Shown here: one piece after another, positions 26,860-36,470 of the stretch
Numbering within the stretch: position 1 is the stretch's first letter
Layout: each line of letters starts with the position of its first letter
NCBI RefSeq assembly: GCF_014651955.1
Contig: NZ_BMXW01000001.1
Coordinates: 205,956-269,955 of the forward strand
Direction: 5' to 3'
Source: Shewanella fodinae
GTDB taxonomy: Bacteria > Pseudomonadota > Gammaproteobacteria > Enterobacterales > Shewanellaceae
Length of the DNA: 64,000 nucleotides
Position numbers and translations under genes: made by a program
Notes under the pieces: generated by a model
The model's input: only the letters and a program-made list of their open reading frames with translations
What the model was told of the DNA's origin: nothing
Database searches by the model: none

Positions 26860-27333
26860 ATGGATAAAGTTGCCCTGTTTGTGGATGTACAAAATGTCTA
26901 TTACACCACGCGGCAGGCTTATGGTCGTCACTTCAACTATAACCGCTTCTGGGCCCAGATAAGTGACGGGCGTGAAGTGGTAGCGGCTTATGCTTATGCG
27001 ATTGATCGTGGTGATATAAAACAACGTGAATTTCAGAATATTTTGCGCGCCATTGGTTTTGAGGTGAAATTAAAACCCTTTATTCAACGATCTGACGGCT
27101 CGGCGAAAGGTGACTGGGATGTTGGCATTACGATTGATGCTTTAGAGCAGACCGCAGCAGCAGACGTGGTCATTCTGGTGACAGGCGATGGCGATTTCAG
27201 TTTACTGGTCGATACCTTACGGCAGAATCATGGTAAAACCGTAGAGGTGTACGGCGTGCCACAGCTAAGCGCTATTTCATTGGTGAATGCCGCCAGCCGT
27301 TTTATGGAGATTGATGAAGAATTACTGCTATAA
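26860..27333 (+). CDS. NYN-domain (PIN-like) protein, LabA/YaiI-like putative nuclease
   Basis: A 157-residue NYN-domain protein. The PIN-like acidic active-site pattern is present: Asp and Asn in ALFVDVQNVYY, an Asp in DWDVGITIDAL and the motif LVTGDGDFSLLVDTL. NYN proteins are metal-dependent RNases or RNA-processing factors in general; the target is unknown. The ATG at 26860 is preferred to a TTG one codon earlier. It stands alone between mqo and the galactoside locus. Confidence 0.85.
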   Translation: MDKVALFVDVQNVYYTTRQAYGRHFNYNRFWAQISDGREVVAAYAYAIDRGDIKQREFQNILRAIGFEVKLKPFIQRSDGSAKGDWDVGITIDALEQTAAADVVILVTGDGDFSLLVDTLRQNHGKTVEVYGVPQLSAISLVNAASRFMEIDEELLL

Positions 27334-27564
27334 GCACGATAACTTGGGAACACCGAACACCAAGAGTCGCCATACAATAATCTTGCAAAACTCCACCACC
27401 TCAGTGCCCACGAGGATAAAGCCGCGTATCGATAGCAGCCGAAATGCGCTATTCACCTACATTCAGCTCTGGCATTGGTTAAACACAGGCGGAAACGCCT
27501 TGCATTAGCTGATACGCTCTCCAATTGAGTGCTACACCGCACTATCTTTAAACACAATATGTCA

Positions 27565-28587
27565 CTACAAGCCATGAGCGACTGTCGCAATGCCACATAC
27601 GGAATCGCGCGCCACTAACTGAGGCATAAACAGATGGGTTTGCCCCACCGCTTTATTGTCAGCATTACTGAGTTTAATGGCCAGGTTCACAGCATAGGCG
27701 GCCATCTCTTCAATGGGATAATGCATGGTCGTCAACCTTGGGCGACAGGCGCGGGCTACTGGCAAATCGTCAAAACCAACCACCGACACATCTTCAGGCA
27801 CCCGAATGCCCGCCGCAAACAGTGCATGAATGGCACCTATCGCCATTAAATCGTTATAGGCCAGCAATGCCGTGAACCGCTGTCCACGCGCTAATAATTC
27901 CTTCACCGCCTGTTCGCCACCTGCCATATTAGCGGTCCCTTCCGCCACCAGTTCTTGCGGTAATGACAAACCTTGCTCCAGCAACGCTTGACGACTGCCC
28001 TTTAAGCGCTCCGCTGGATCGCGGTTTTGATAGATACTGGTAATGGCGGCAAATTGCCTGTGGCCTTTGGACAACAGATACTCAGTTACCCACTGCCCGC
28101 CACGGATGTTATCCAACCACACACAGCGATTAGCGATTTGTGGAATATAACGATTGACCAGCACTAATCCAGGAATTTCCGCCGCCAAACGGATCAGTGT
28201 GGCTTCGTCAGAATATTCGCTGTGCAGAATAATCGCCTGACAGTTGTGTTGTCGCAGCGACTGAATGGCATCAAGCTCGGATTGTGTCTCATACAAGGAG
28301 TTGGCCATCAGCAGCTTATAACCATTTTCTCTGACCGCATTTTCAACGCCGCTGGCCAAGGTACCAAAAAAGGACATAGACAGACGCGGTGTCACTACGC
28401 CTATGGTATTAGTCGTCTTACTCACTAACGCTTGCGCATTAGCATTCGGCTGATAACCCAGCTCAGCAATTACCTTCTTCACTCTGGCTCGGCAAGCATC
28501 GCCCACCTGACTACCATTATGGATGACACGCGATACTGTAGCGGTCGAAACTCCGGCGATCCGAGCAACATCTTTGATGGTTACCAT
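27565..28587 (-). CDS. LacI/GalR-family repressor of the galactoside locus
   Basis: A 340-residue LacI-family regulator. The helix-turn-helix is at residues 1-22 (TIKDVARIAGVSTATVSRVI), followed by a hinge helix (NANAQALVS) and a periplasmic-binding-like sugar domain with FTALLAYNDLMAIGA and VVGFDDLPVAR. The start at 28587 follows GAGAGAAG; the longer frame overlaps the upstream gene. It lies 13 bp after the GPH permease stop and is the last gene of the run, so it is probably autoregulated. GalR-type palindromes upstream of the TonB receptor are its likely operators, with galactose or a galactoside as effector (inference). Confidence 0.88.
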   Translation of the reverse strand: MVTIKDVARIAGVSTATVSRVIHNGSQVGDACRARVKKVIAELGYQPNANAQALVSKTTNTIGVVTPRLSMSFFGTLASGVENAVRENGYKLLMANSLYETQSELDAIQSLRQHNCQAIILHSEYSDEATLIRLAAEIPGLVLVNRYIPQIANRCVWLDNIRGGQWVTEYLLSKGHRQFAAITSIYQNRDPAERLKGSRQALLEQGLSLPQELVAEGTANMAGGEQAVKELLARGQRFTALLAYNDLMAIGAIHALFAAGIRVPEDVSVVGFDDLPVARACRPRLTTMHYPIEEMAAYAVNLAIKLSNADNKAVGQTHLFMPQLVARDSVCGIATVAHGL

Positions 28588-28600
28588 AACTTCTCTCTCG

Positions 28601-29968
28601 TCAGTCCTTTGCTCCAGATGAAGCAAGTTTATCTTGTGAACCAATATGATACTTGTGTAAACACCACAAGGATAAAAATCCGAATAACACCGTACCACCG
28701 GCGAGGATCAAGCGCATAGCGGTGATACTACTGTTGCTCTGCGCTCCGCCTGCGGTGGCATCAAAACCGATAAAATTCAACGCTAAACCAGAAGCCAGTA
28801 ATGCCAGAATGCTCGCTAGTGAAGTAGCGGCATTATGTATGGAGGCAAATATTCCAGCAGTGGGATGACGCTGACGCTGACTTTCAGCATCGCTCAATCC
28901 GGCATTTAATAACGGAATGATGATGGTCATGGCGGTCCAAATACTGGTGCATAACACAGCATCCAACGCAATCCACAAGCCTATGCCTGGCACAAACAAA
29001 AACCACTTGGCTATGCCCCCCAGCAGCGACAGCAGCAACACCCATCGCAGCGCCGCAACAGTGCCCCAGCGACTACGCAGCCAATTCACCAAGGGTACAC
29101 TGGCAAAACCTGCCAATGCATAAGCGCTGGACAGCACGCCTTTTAGATAAGCTCCCTGAGCAATATCGCCATGACAGACGTAATACACCAACAGGTAATA
29201 ATCCATGCTGGCGGCAAACACGCTACCACCAAGCTGTAATAAACAGATAGCCATCAGCAACATCAGCGATTTATGGCGCACCAGCTGCCGTAAACTTGTT
29301 GCGAATCCTGGCGTGGCCGCGTGACTGATAGTGATAGCGCGACTTCGACAAAACAATGCCGGTAGCAGACCCAGCCCCCCGATTAACAACAGCCCAACCC
29401 CCCAACCAACCCAGCGGATCCCTATTACCACTGAGCCGAACAGCGCTAAACTCGCTAACGGAAATAACCACTGATACAACACTGAGGCCAGCTTAATAAA
29501 ATAGGTGTTCACCGCCATGATAGCGGCGCGCTGTCGCTCATCGTGAGTGATCTCATAACTGAGACTGGTCGTCGGCACTGCCACCAACGCCGCCGCTAAC
29601 GAAAACAGCAAATAAAACCACGCAAAATAACAAAGCTGCCATAACATTGGCCAATGTGCAGGCACCATCCAAATACAACCAAATAACACTGCGCTCAACA
29701 AGCTACCCGCAATGATCAGCGGCTGTCGCTTAGCCGTTCCCCCTTGCCAATGATCACTGACATAACCGATCCAAGGCGTTATCAGCGTGCCAACAACCAC
29801 TGGCACTGCTAGCGCCAGACTCAGCAGGAATGGATCCACGCCTAACTGCATCTGGTAAAACGGGATCGCTAGTACCTGAACACTCTGATTGGCAAACAGC
29901 ATGGCAAAAAAGCCGGCACCCAGTGCCAGTTTTTGCTGGGTTAACCCTTTGAAAACACTGTCAACCAA
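28601..29968 (-). CDS. GPH-type sugar:cation symporter (MFS)
   Basis: A 455-residue permease with 12 hydrophobic segments, of the glycoside-pentoside-hexuronide type. Signals are the N-terminal ALGAGFFAMLFANQSVQVLAIPFYQ, the loop between helices 2 and 3 (TPWIGYVSDHWQGGTAKRQPLI) and VPTTSLSYEITHDERQRA, equivalent to the conserved PY.AL..E.T.D..ER stretch. It probably imports a galactoside or oligosaccharide. The start is TTG, strongly supported by GGGAG at 7 nt. It sits 97 bp downstream of the GH5-like gene and 13 bp upstream of the repressor gene. Confidence 0.85.
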   Translation of the reverse strand: MVDSVFKGLTQQKLALGAGFFAMLFANQSVQVLAIPFYQMQLGVDPFLLSLALAVPVVVGTLITPWIGYVSDHWQGGTAKRQPLIIAGSLLSAVLFGCIWMVPAHWPMLWQLCYFAWFYLLFSLAAALVAVPTTSLSYEITHDERQRAAIMAVNTYFIKLASVLYQWLFPLASLALFGSVVIGIRWVGWGVGLLLIGGLGLLPALFCRSRAITISHAATPGFATSLRQLVRHKSLMLLMAICLLQLGGSVFAASMDYYLLVYYVCHGDIAQGAYLKGVLSSAYALAGFASVPLVNWLRSRWGTVAALRWVLLLSLLGGIAKWFLFVPGIGLWIALDAVLCTSIWTAMTIIIPLLNAGLSDAESQRQRHPTAGIFASIHNAATSLASILALLASGLALNFIGFDATAGGAQSNSSITAMRLILAGGTVLFGFLSLWCLHKYHIGSQDKLASSGAKD

Positions 29969-30065
29969 CCACCCTCTCCCTGAAAAATATCAGTACTGGC
30001 AGGATTATACCTTGCGTGGGCGATGGTGCCAGTCCGCCTTTGGTTTAGCCTAGGGTTATCTTACG

Positions 30066-32636
30066 TTACATCTGTACCAGCGCCACCTCTGCAATCTCAA
30101 TACCACGCTGTTGCATAGTCTGGTGCGGCCCCAACGCTGGCAATAGCAGTTGCATGCCCTCAATGGCGTTCAGTGAAAATGCCTTTTGTGACGCAAATGG
30201 CCCCACGGCAACCGGCATAAAAGTCGGGTAAGCCTGACCAAGCATGATGCCCATCGGTTTAAGCTTATCCAGTGGTAACAACAAGGTCTTCCAATCATTA
30301 GCCACGAGGAAATCTGTGCCCCAAGCTAGGCCATCGTTGGCGATAATACCCAGCTGTAAGCGATCATCTTTACCAAGAGAGCGGAGCCGCAATGCCAAAG
30401 CATTGTAGCCATGCAAATCACGGCCTATGAGTTGATTGTCGTTAGCAAGATCCAACCGCAATAATGTGCCGCCGGTGCTGATTGCCTGTGGTTCCACTGA
30501 TAATTTTAAGGTGGCACCTTCAACTGTGGCTGACGTCGCGGGCCAAGAAACCGTGTTCTTCGGTGTGTAATAACCGCCGCGATCGGTGGTCGGTGCCAAT
30601 AAAGTTACCGGTGTGCCTTCAGGTGTCAGCAAGGTATGCCAATAACCGGCGTCAACGTAATCCCAATCAGCGGGAGTGCCCGCTTTGGCCCCCGGCCAAG
30701 TGACCTGTTGCTGGCCGTCACTGACACTAATGGCATATTCCAGCACGCCAGGATGTTGCCATTCAGCTGTATTGGGTAACGTCAGTTGATAGGTGTCACC
30801 ATTAACCACTGTCATGGGTAAAGCCGTAAAGTCTTTATACCCCTGATAGCGCAGATATAGCGTCACTTGATACTGAGGCAACTTTCCCGCAATTTGTGCA
30901 GTAAAACTGAGTTTATCCCCCAAATTGCGCTGACGTTGCGGCTGATGAACCAAAGCGAGTTCAGGCGCTGGAATGGTTGGCAAGTAATAAGGAGCCGTGG
31001 CTTGCTTGGCATTATTGACCAGTGCTGCCGTACGCCCTAGCAGGTAAACGCCCGGCTGCACGGTTATCTGACCGTGCTCGGCGTTAGCAACATAGTGATT
31101 ACCGGCGTTGATCCCTTTAATCGCGAAGGTTGGCCCCAAATCGGCTAATGTGAGTGTCATTGGCCGTTGATGCAGATACAGCCTGCCGACTTCGCGCTGC
31201 AAACTAGGTGGCTGATGCGGGTCCTGCAACGGCAATAAATCAGGATAAACTTCCAGTCGCCATACGCCATCTTGCTGTTTATCAAGGAAATACGCACCAT
31301 TACCACGGTAAGTCACGAGTGGCGAACTGCCAACCCCAGCAATATGCTGTAACTGAGCCGTATCCGCTGGTGCCTGCTGAGTGTTGTTGGAATAGTAATA
31401 GTGACGGCCATCATCGTACAGACTGAGATCTGCCTGATAATCCAGCAAAGTATAATCAAAGCGATTGCTGGCAGGATACTCCTTAGCCTGATACCCCAAA
31501 GGCAGCCGCCGGAACTCCTCGGCAGCAATCATAAAGCTAATAGCTTTAGCAGGCGTGTACAGCAGGTTTAGATAATGAGTGTTGTATTCAGAATTGGTCT
31601 GAGCGAGTGCTGCTGAATCATAAGCAAACTGAGTCGCCCACTGAAAGCCGGCCTCACGGAAACTGCGAGCCATCGCCGGATACATTACGCTGCGGGTCAC
31701 ATCGGCCGCATCGAATTCGTACACCATTTTGGCTTTATGCTGACAGGCGGCGATCTGCTTAAACGGATCGGTGTAGTGCGCCACGGCTGGCAACATATTG
31801 CTGTGCAGTGACGAGTTTTTCACTAGGCCCGTGGGATACCACTGATACGCCACACCATCGACAGAACTGTTACATAAGGCGCTGGCGAATGCCTGATCAT
31901 TACCTTGTTCGCTGATATTGTAAAACAGCGGTTTAGTCACACCTAAATCACGTACGGTTGCCAGCAGTTGTTCCACATAGGCGGCACTTTGTGCGGCCGA
32001 TTGCGTATGTTTCGGCTCATTGAACAGTTCAAAAGCGATAACATTGTCATCGGTTGCCAAGGTTTTCCCAGTATAGGGATTCTTGTGAGTCAGCAACTGC
32101 CGTAAGTAATTTTGGGTGGCGGCAATGGCTTGCGGATCCTGATTCATCTGCGCTTTGCTGTAATCGGTCGCAAAACCTGGCTCTTGGGGATCGGGCGCCG
32201 GATAACCTGAACCCCACCAAGCAATGGGCGTGATAATGGTTTTGATACCATGCAGTGCCAATTGCTGTTGCAGATAATCAAACAAACGTAATTGTTCGTT
32301 ATCCAGCAGGTTACCCTGCTTATCGCTGATAAGCCGGTCCCACACATGCACCCGATAAGCATCCAATCCCATACGCGCAATATGGGCAACGTCCATATCA
32401 ATAACCGCTTGAGGGTCCAGTCCCAATTGTTTCACTGAGCGATAACCATAGGCAAACGGCATGGCATAGTTTACGCCAAATAGCGCTACCTGCGAGCCGT
32501 CTTGCCATTGCATCACACCGTCTTTAACGCTAACGCTCATCGGCGTTGGTTGCGCCAACAGTGGCGAGGTTACGGCAGTCAGTATGGTGGCGGTGATAGC
32601 CACCAGCGATTGTCGGACGGTCACTGTCAGCATCAT
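30066..32636 (-). CDS. large secreted GH5-like glycoside hydrolase
   Basis: An 856-residue exported enzyme. A signal peptide (VAITATILTAVTSPLLAQ) precedes a clan-A TIM barrel (about residues 30-370). Its acid/base candidate is Glu207 in IAFELFNEPKH and its nucleophile candidate is Glu307 in KMVYEFDAADV. The second half (about 380-856) has beta-rich segments: a strand-rich middle, an Ig-like part (LSFTAQIAGKLPQYQVTLYLRYQGY) and a carbohydrate-binding-like C-terminus (LALRLRSLGKDDRLQLGI). It starts 2 bp after the symporter stop, so it is translationally coupled. Probable role: periplasmic or secreted cleavage of a galactose-containing polymer; the exact subfamily and linkage are unknown. Confidence 0.78.
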   Translation of the reverse strand: MMLTVTVRQSLVAITATILTAVTSPLLAQPTPMSVSVKDGVMQWQDGSQVALFGVNYAMPFAYGYRSVKQLGLDPQAVIDMDVAHIARMGLDAYRVHVWDRLISDKQGNLLDNEQLRLFDYLQQQLALHGIKTIITPIAWWGSGYPAPDPQEPGFATDYSKAQMNQDPQAIAATQNYLRQLLTHKNPYTGKTLATDDNVIAFELFNEPKHTQSAAQSAAYVEQLLATVRDLGVTKPLFYNISEQGNDQAFASALCNSSVDGVAYQWYPTGLVKNSSLHSNMLPAVAHYTDPFKQIAACQHKAKMVYEFDAADVTRSVMYPAMARSFREAGFQWATQFAYDSAALAQTNSEYNTHYLNLLYTPAKAISFMIAAEEFRRLPLGYQAKEYPASNRFDYTLLDYQADLSLYDDGRHYYYSNNTQQAPADTAQLQHIAGVGSSPLVTYRGNGAYFLDKQQDGVWRLEVYPDLLPLQDPHQPPSLQREVGRLYLHQRPMTLTLADLGPTFAIKGINAGNHYVANAEHGQITVQPGVYLLGRTAALVNNAKQATAPYYLPTIPAPELALVHQPQRQRNLGDKLSFTAQIAGKLPQYQVTLYLRYQGYKDFTALPMTVVNGDTYQLTLPNTAEWQHPGVLEYAISVSDGQQQVTWPGAKAGTPADWDYVDAGYWHTLLTPEGTPVTLLAPTTDRGGYYTPKNTVSWPATSATVEGATLKLSVEPQAISTGGTLLRLDLANDNQLIGRDLHGYNALALRLRSLGKDDRLQLGIIANDGLAWGTDFLVANDWKTLLLPLDKLKPMGIMLGQAYPTFMPVAVGPFASQKAFSLNAIEGMQLLLPALGPHQTMQQRGIEIAEVALVQM

Positions 32637-32638
32637 GT

Positions 32639-34204
32639 TCACCACCAAGTTGTATAGAAACCAATAAGGATCAGACTGATCACCACAGCACAAACGCGAT
32701 AACTGCCGTCAGTCGTGAAGTCGATATCATGTAGCGGAATACTGTGCTCATGGTCTTTACCTTTGCCTTCCAGCAGCGAAATCACTACCGCCAGCAGCAA
32801 ACAGCAGAGGAACACATAGCCAACCCGATCCATAAATGGCACTTGTGGCAACCAGAATTTAGCCGCTGCCGATAACACCGCCGAACCGATAGCCGCCGCC
32901 AAGGCCCCGTTAGCCGTCGCCTTTTTCCAAAACATGCCGAGCACAAACAACACCACAATTCCCGGAGTGAAGAACCCAGTAAATTCTTGGATAAACTGGA
33001 ATGCCTGCTCCGATTTACCCAGCAGTGGTTGCGCGGTCACCAACGCGATTACCAGTGCAGTAACACTGGCAATACGGCCAACTTTGACATAATGATGCTG
33101 GCTTTGGTGGCGGCGCACCTGCGCATACAAATCCATGGTAAAAATCGTGGAAATACTGTTAGTCATAGAGGCTAAGCTGGACAGGATTGCCGCCACCAGC
33201 GCGGCGAAAATGAGCCCTTTCAGGCCTACAGGCATCAACCCCATCAACTGTGGATATGCTTGATCCGGTCGGTCAAGCGGCGGTAACAACAGCACCGCGG
33301 CAATCCCCGGCAATACCACCAACACCGGCATCAATAGCTTGAGGAAAGCGGCAAAAGCAATCCCTTTGCGGGCTTCTTTCAAATCCTTGGCTGCCAACGC
33401 TCGTTGAATGATGTATTGGTTAAAGCCCCAGTAAGACAGATTCATGACCCACAGCCCGCCAATCAATACCGAAATCCCCGGCAAGCTGGCGTAATTGGGA
33501 TTATCCGGCGTGAGGATCATGTCGAATTTTTCCGGTAATCGGGTCATCAGAATATCAAAACCAGCGATCACGCCTTGCCCGTCACTGACCATCTGCAGCG
33601 ACACATAGGACAGAAACAGGCCACCGGCCACCAGCAGCAGCACCTGGATAATGTCGGTCAGCGCCACAACCTTGAGGCCACCATAAAGCGAATAAGCCAG
33701 TGATAATGCCGCCAGCAGTACCAGACTCGCAGTAATATTCAGTCCGGTCAGGGTATTGATTGCCAAGGCGCCAAGCCATAGTACCGCCGTCAGATTCACA
33801 AACACATACACCGCCATCCAGAACAGCGCCATCGTCAGCCGCACCCGATTGTCATAACGGTGCAACAAAAACTGCGGCATGGTGTAAATCTTGCGTTTCA
33901 AGAAAATCGGCAAAAACCAGGCACCAACGATGATCAGAGTGATGGCCGCCATCCACTCATAAGAGGCAATCGCCAAACCTATCGCATAGCCAGAACCGGA
34001 CATACCGATAACTTGCTCGGCGGAAATATTGGAGGCCACCAACGACGCACCGATGGCCCACCATGGCAGACTGTTACTGGCCAGAAAGTAATCGCTGGTA
34101 TTTTTATCGTGCCCGGGTTTATCCCGCGACACCCACCAGGCCAGTCCAAGCAGAATGACCACGTAGGCCGCCAAAATGGCAAAATCCAATGGGGCTAACA
34201 ACAT
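32639..34204 (-). CDS. sodium/galactose (SSS-family) symporter
   Basis: A 521-residue sodium:solute symporter with about 14 transmembrane helices. It resembles vSGLT of Vibrio parahaemolyticus, as shown by SDYFLASNSLPWWAIGASLVASNISAEQVIGMSGSGYA and LWVMNLSYWGFNQYIIQRALAAKDLKEARKG. Expected to import galactose or glucose with sodium across the inner membrane, directly feeding galK. AAGGAG precedes the ATG. It lies 21 bp after galK and 2 bp before the GH5-like gene. Confidence 0.9.
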   Translation of the reverse strand: MLLAPLDFAILAAYVVILLGLAWWVSRDKPGHDKNTSDYFLASNSLPWWAIGASLVASNISAEQVIGMSGSGYAIGLAIASYEWMAAITLIIVGAWFLPIFLKRKIYTMPQFLLHRYDNRVRLTMALFWMAVYVFVNLTAVLWLGALAINTLTGLNITASLVLLAALSLAYSLYGGLKVVALTDIIQVLLLVAGGLFLSYVSLQMVSDGQGVIAGFDILMTRLPEKFDMILTPDNPNYASLPGISVLIGGLWVMNLSYWGFNQYIIQRALAAKDLKEARKGIAFAAFLKLLMPVLVVLPGIAAVLLLPPLDRPDQAYPQLMGLMPVGLKGLIFAALVAAILSSLASMTNSISTIFTMDLYAQVRRHQSQHHYVKVGRIASVTALVIALVTAQPLLGKSEQAFQFIQEFTGFFTPGIVVLFVLGMFWKKATANGALAAAIGSAVLSAAAKFWLPQVPFMDRVGYVFLCCLLLAVVISLLEGKGKDHEHSIPLHDIDFTTDGSYRVCAVVISLILIGFYTTWW

Positions 34205-34225
34205 ACAGCTTTCTCCTTGGCGTCT

Positions 34226-35386
34226 TTAAGGTTGGGTGACGATCTCGGCACCGGCCGACGGCTGACAGACAAACACATCGGCCATCAAACCAAAGTGTTC
34301 AGGATAGTTGGCCGCAATCTGCGCTTTGACGTCGGCAACTAAATCGTGTGGCACCAATGCCACCACACAACCGCCAAATCCGCCGCCGGTCATACGTACA
34401 CCGCCACGATTACCGATAATGCTGTCGACCAAAGACACCAGATAGTCGATAGGCGCGACGGTGATTTCAAAATCGTCACGCATCGAGGCATGAGATTGTG
34501 CCATCAACTGGCTAAGGGTACGAATATCATCGTTGGCCAGCGCCTTGGCGGCCGCCAGTGTCCGGGCGTTTTCAGTCACCACATGACGGACACGGCGTGC
34601 AGTCACATCATCCAGTTCATTGAAGATATTGCCGATAGCCGCAGTATCCAGATCCCGCAGCGCCTTCACACCATAGTGGGCCGCACCTGCTTCACATTGT
34701 GCGCGGCGAGTGTTGTATTCGCTGCCCACCAGTCCTCGTTTAACATTGGAGTTGATGATGACGACCGACAGTTCCTGTGGCATAGCAACGGCATGGCATT
34801 CAAGCGAACGACAATCAATCAACACCGCGTTACCCGCCTGCCCTTGCGCGGAGATCAACTGATCCATGATGCCACTGTTACAGCCCACAAAATGGTTCTC
34901 AGCTTGCTGCCCAGTGAGCGCGATCTGACTCAAGCTCATCGCCTGTTCGGCTAGCGTGGTAAAGGTCAGTCCCAAGGCCACTTCCAACGCCGCCGATGAA
35001 CTAAGACCGGCGCCTTGCGGCACATTGCCGCTGATAGCAAGATCACAGCCCACTAAGCTGATGCCCTGACGCTTCAAGCTCTGCACTACTCCGCGGACAT
35101 AGTTAGCCCATTGATAGTCAAGATGATGCGCAATCACCTGATCCAGCGGGATTTCATCCATCTGGTTAGCATAATCTGCCGCCACGACACGGATAAGGTT
35201 TAGACCGTTCTTGCGCGCCAGCACATGGGTATCAAAGTTGATTGCGCAGGGCAGCACAAAACCATCGTTATAGTCGGTATGCTCACCAATCAGGTTAACT
35301 CGGCCTGGGGCGCGAAAATGGTAATCGGCAGTCGCCGAAAAATGTGATGAAAATAGCTGATGTAGCTCAGCGACTGTCAGACTCAT
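34226..35386 (-). CDS. galK: galactokinase
   Basis: A 386-residue GHMP kinase that phosphorylates alpha-D-galactose to galactose 1-phosphate with ATP. The galactokinase signature GRVNLIGEHTDYNDGFVLP is near residue 30, the ATP loop NVPQGAGLSSSAALEVALG around 125, and the C-terminal motif GGVRMTGGGFGGCVVAL near 340. Its ATG overlaps the galT stop (ATGA), showing translational coupling. It forms the Leloir cassette with galT and galE. Confidence 0.97.
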   Translation of the reverse strand: MSLTVAELHQLFSSHFSATADYHFRAPGRVNLIGEHTDYNDGFVLPCAINFDTHVLARKNGLNLIRVVAADYANQMDEIPLDQVIAHHLDYQWANYVRGVVQSLKRQGISLVGCDLAISGNVPQGAGLSSSAALEVALGLTFTTLAEQAMSLSQIALTGQQAENHFVGCNSGIMDQLISAQGQAGNAVLIDCRSLECHAVAMPQELSVVIINSNVKRGLVGSEYNTRRAQCEAGAAHYGVKALRDLDTAAIGNIFNELDDVTARRVRHVVTENARTLAAAKALANDDIRTLSQLMAQSHASMRDDFEITVAPIDYLVSLVDSIIGNRGGVRMTGGGFGGCVVALVPHDLVADVKAQIAANYPEHFGLMADVFVCQPSAGAEIVTQP

Positions 35387-36453
35387 GCGTCACCTTTTTG
35401 TGCAGATTTATAATGTATGGGTGATTGTTGGCGTAAACGTTCTGCCGCTTGCTCGGGGGTCATGTCACGCTGGATTTCCGCCATCATTTCGTAACCCACC
35501 ATGAATTTTTTCACCGTAGCAGAACGCAATAGTGGCGGATAGAAATGGCAGTGCAGTAACCAGTGCGCCCGAGCTGCAGCTTCCTGAAATTGTTGAGTAT
35601 AAGGCGCAACATGCCATCCCATTGAATACGGGAATGCACACTGGAACAGGTTGTCATAACGGATAGTGATTTGTTTAAGGATATCAGCCAGTGCCGCTTG
35701 TTGTGGTGCTGACAACTCCTCCATCCGCGTTACGTGGGTTTTAGGCAGCAGTAGCGTTTCAAACGGCCAAGATGCCCAATAAGGCACAACCACCAACCAA
35801 TGCTCATTTTGCACCACAGTACGTGCGCCATCGGCAAGTTCACGTTCCACATAGGTTAGCAGCAGATTTTTACCGTGCTGCGCCAAATATTGTTGTTGCG
35901 CCGCATCGGTTCTGGCTGGCAAGGTGGGTATCGAAGAGCAGGCCCAGATCTGTCCGTGTGGATGCGGATTCGAGCAACCGTTAATCGCGCCTTTGTTTTC
36001 AAACACCTGAACCCAAGCATAGTGCTGTGACAGCTCTCGATACTGTTGGATCCATTCATGGATCAGCGCAACAAGCTGTTCGTTCGACAACTCCGGCATG
36101 GTCAGGCTGTGATCCGGCGAGTAACACACCACCCGACTGGTACCGCGCTCAGATGCCAACACAAACAGCCCATCATCATTGCGACTGGCCACTGGCGTAT
36201 CCTGATGCAACGCGGCAAAATCGTTGGTAAATACATAAGGCTTGCTATAAACCGGGTTGATATCACCGGTGATACGTTTGTTTCCCGGGCACAGGAAACA
36301 ACTGCTGTCGTAATGCGGAATATCATCCGTTGCCGGGGCTTCTACCTGCCCCTGCCATGGCCGCTTTGCCCGGTGTGGTGATACCAGCACCCAATCACCC
36401 GTTAGCGGATTATAACGGCGATGGGGATGATCTTTTACGTCAAACTCTGACAT
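35383..36453 (-). CDS. galT: galactose-1-phosphate uridylyltransferase
   Basis: A 356-residue class I GalT that swaps UMP between UDP-glucose and galactose 1-phosphate. The zinc-binding pair is in CFLCPGNKRITGD; the active-site histidines are in NPHPHGQIWACSSIP. The usual N-terminus MSEFDVKDHPHRRYNPLTGDW sets the ATG at 36453, preceded by TGAGG; the frame is open 50 codons further but overlaps galE. It lies 17 bp after galE and overlaps galK by 4 bp. Confidence 0.97.
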   Translation of the reverse strand: MSEFDVKDHPHRRYNPLTGDWVLVSPHRAKRPWQGQVEAPATDDIPHYDSSCFLCPGNKRITGDINPVYSKPYVFTNDFAALHQDTPVASRNDDGLFVLASERGTSRVVCYSPDHSLTMPELSNEQLVALIHEWIQQYRELSQHYAWVQVFENKGAINGCSNPHPHGQIWACSSIPTLPARTDAAQQQYLAQHGKNLLLTYVERELADGARTVVQNEHWLVVVPYWASWPFETLLLPKTHVTRMEELSAPQQAALADILKQITIRYDNLFQCAFPYSMGWHVAPYTQQFQEAAARAHWLLHCHFYPPLLRSATVKKFMVGYEMMAEIQRDMTPEQAAERLRQQSPIHYKSAQKGDA

Positions 36454-36470
36454 ACAAACCTCAATTTCTG

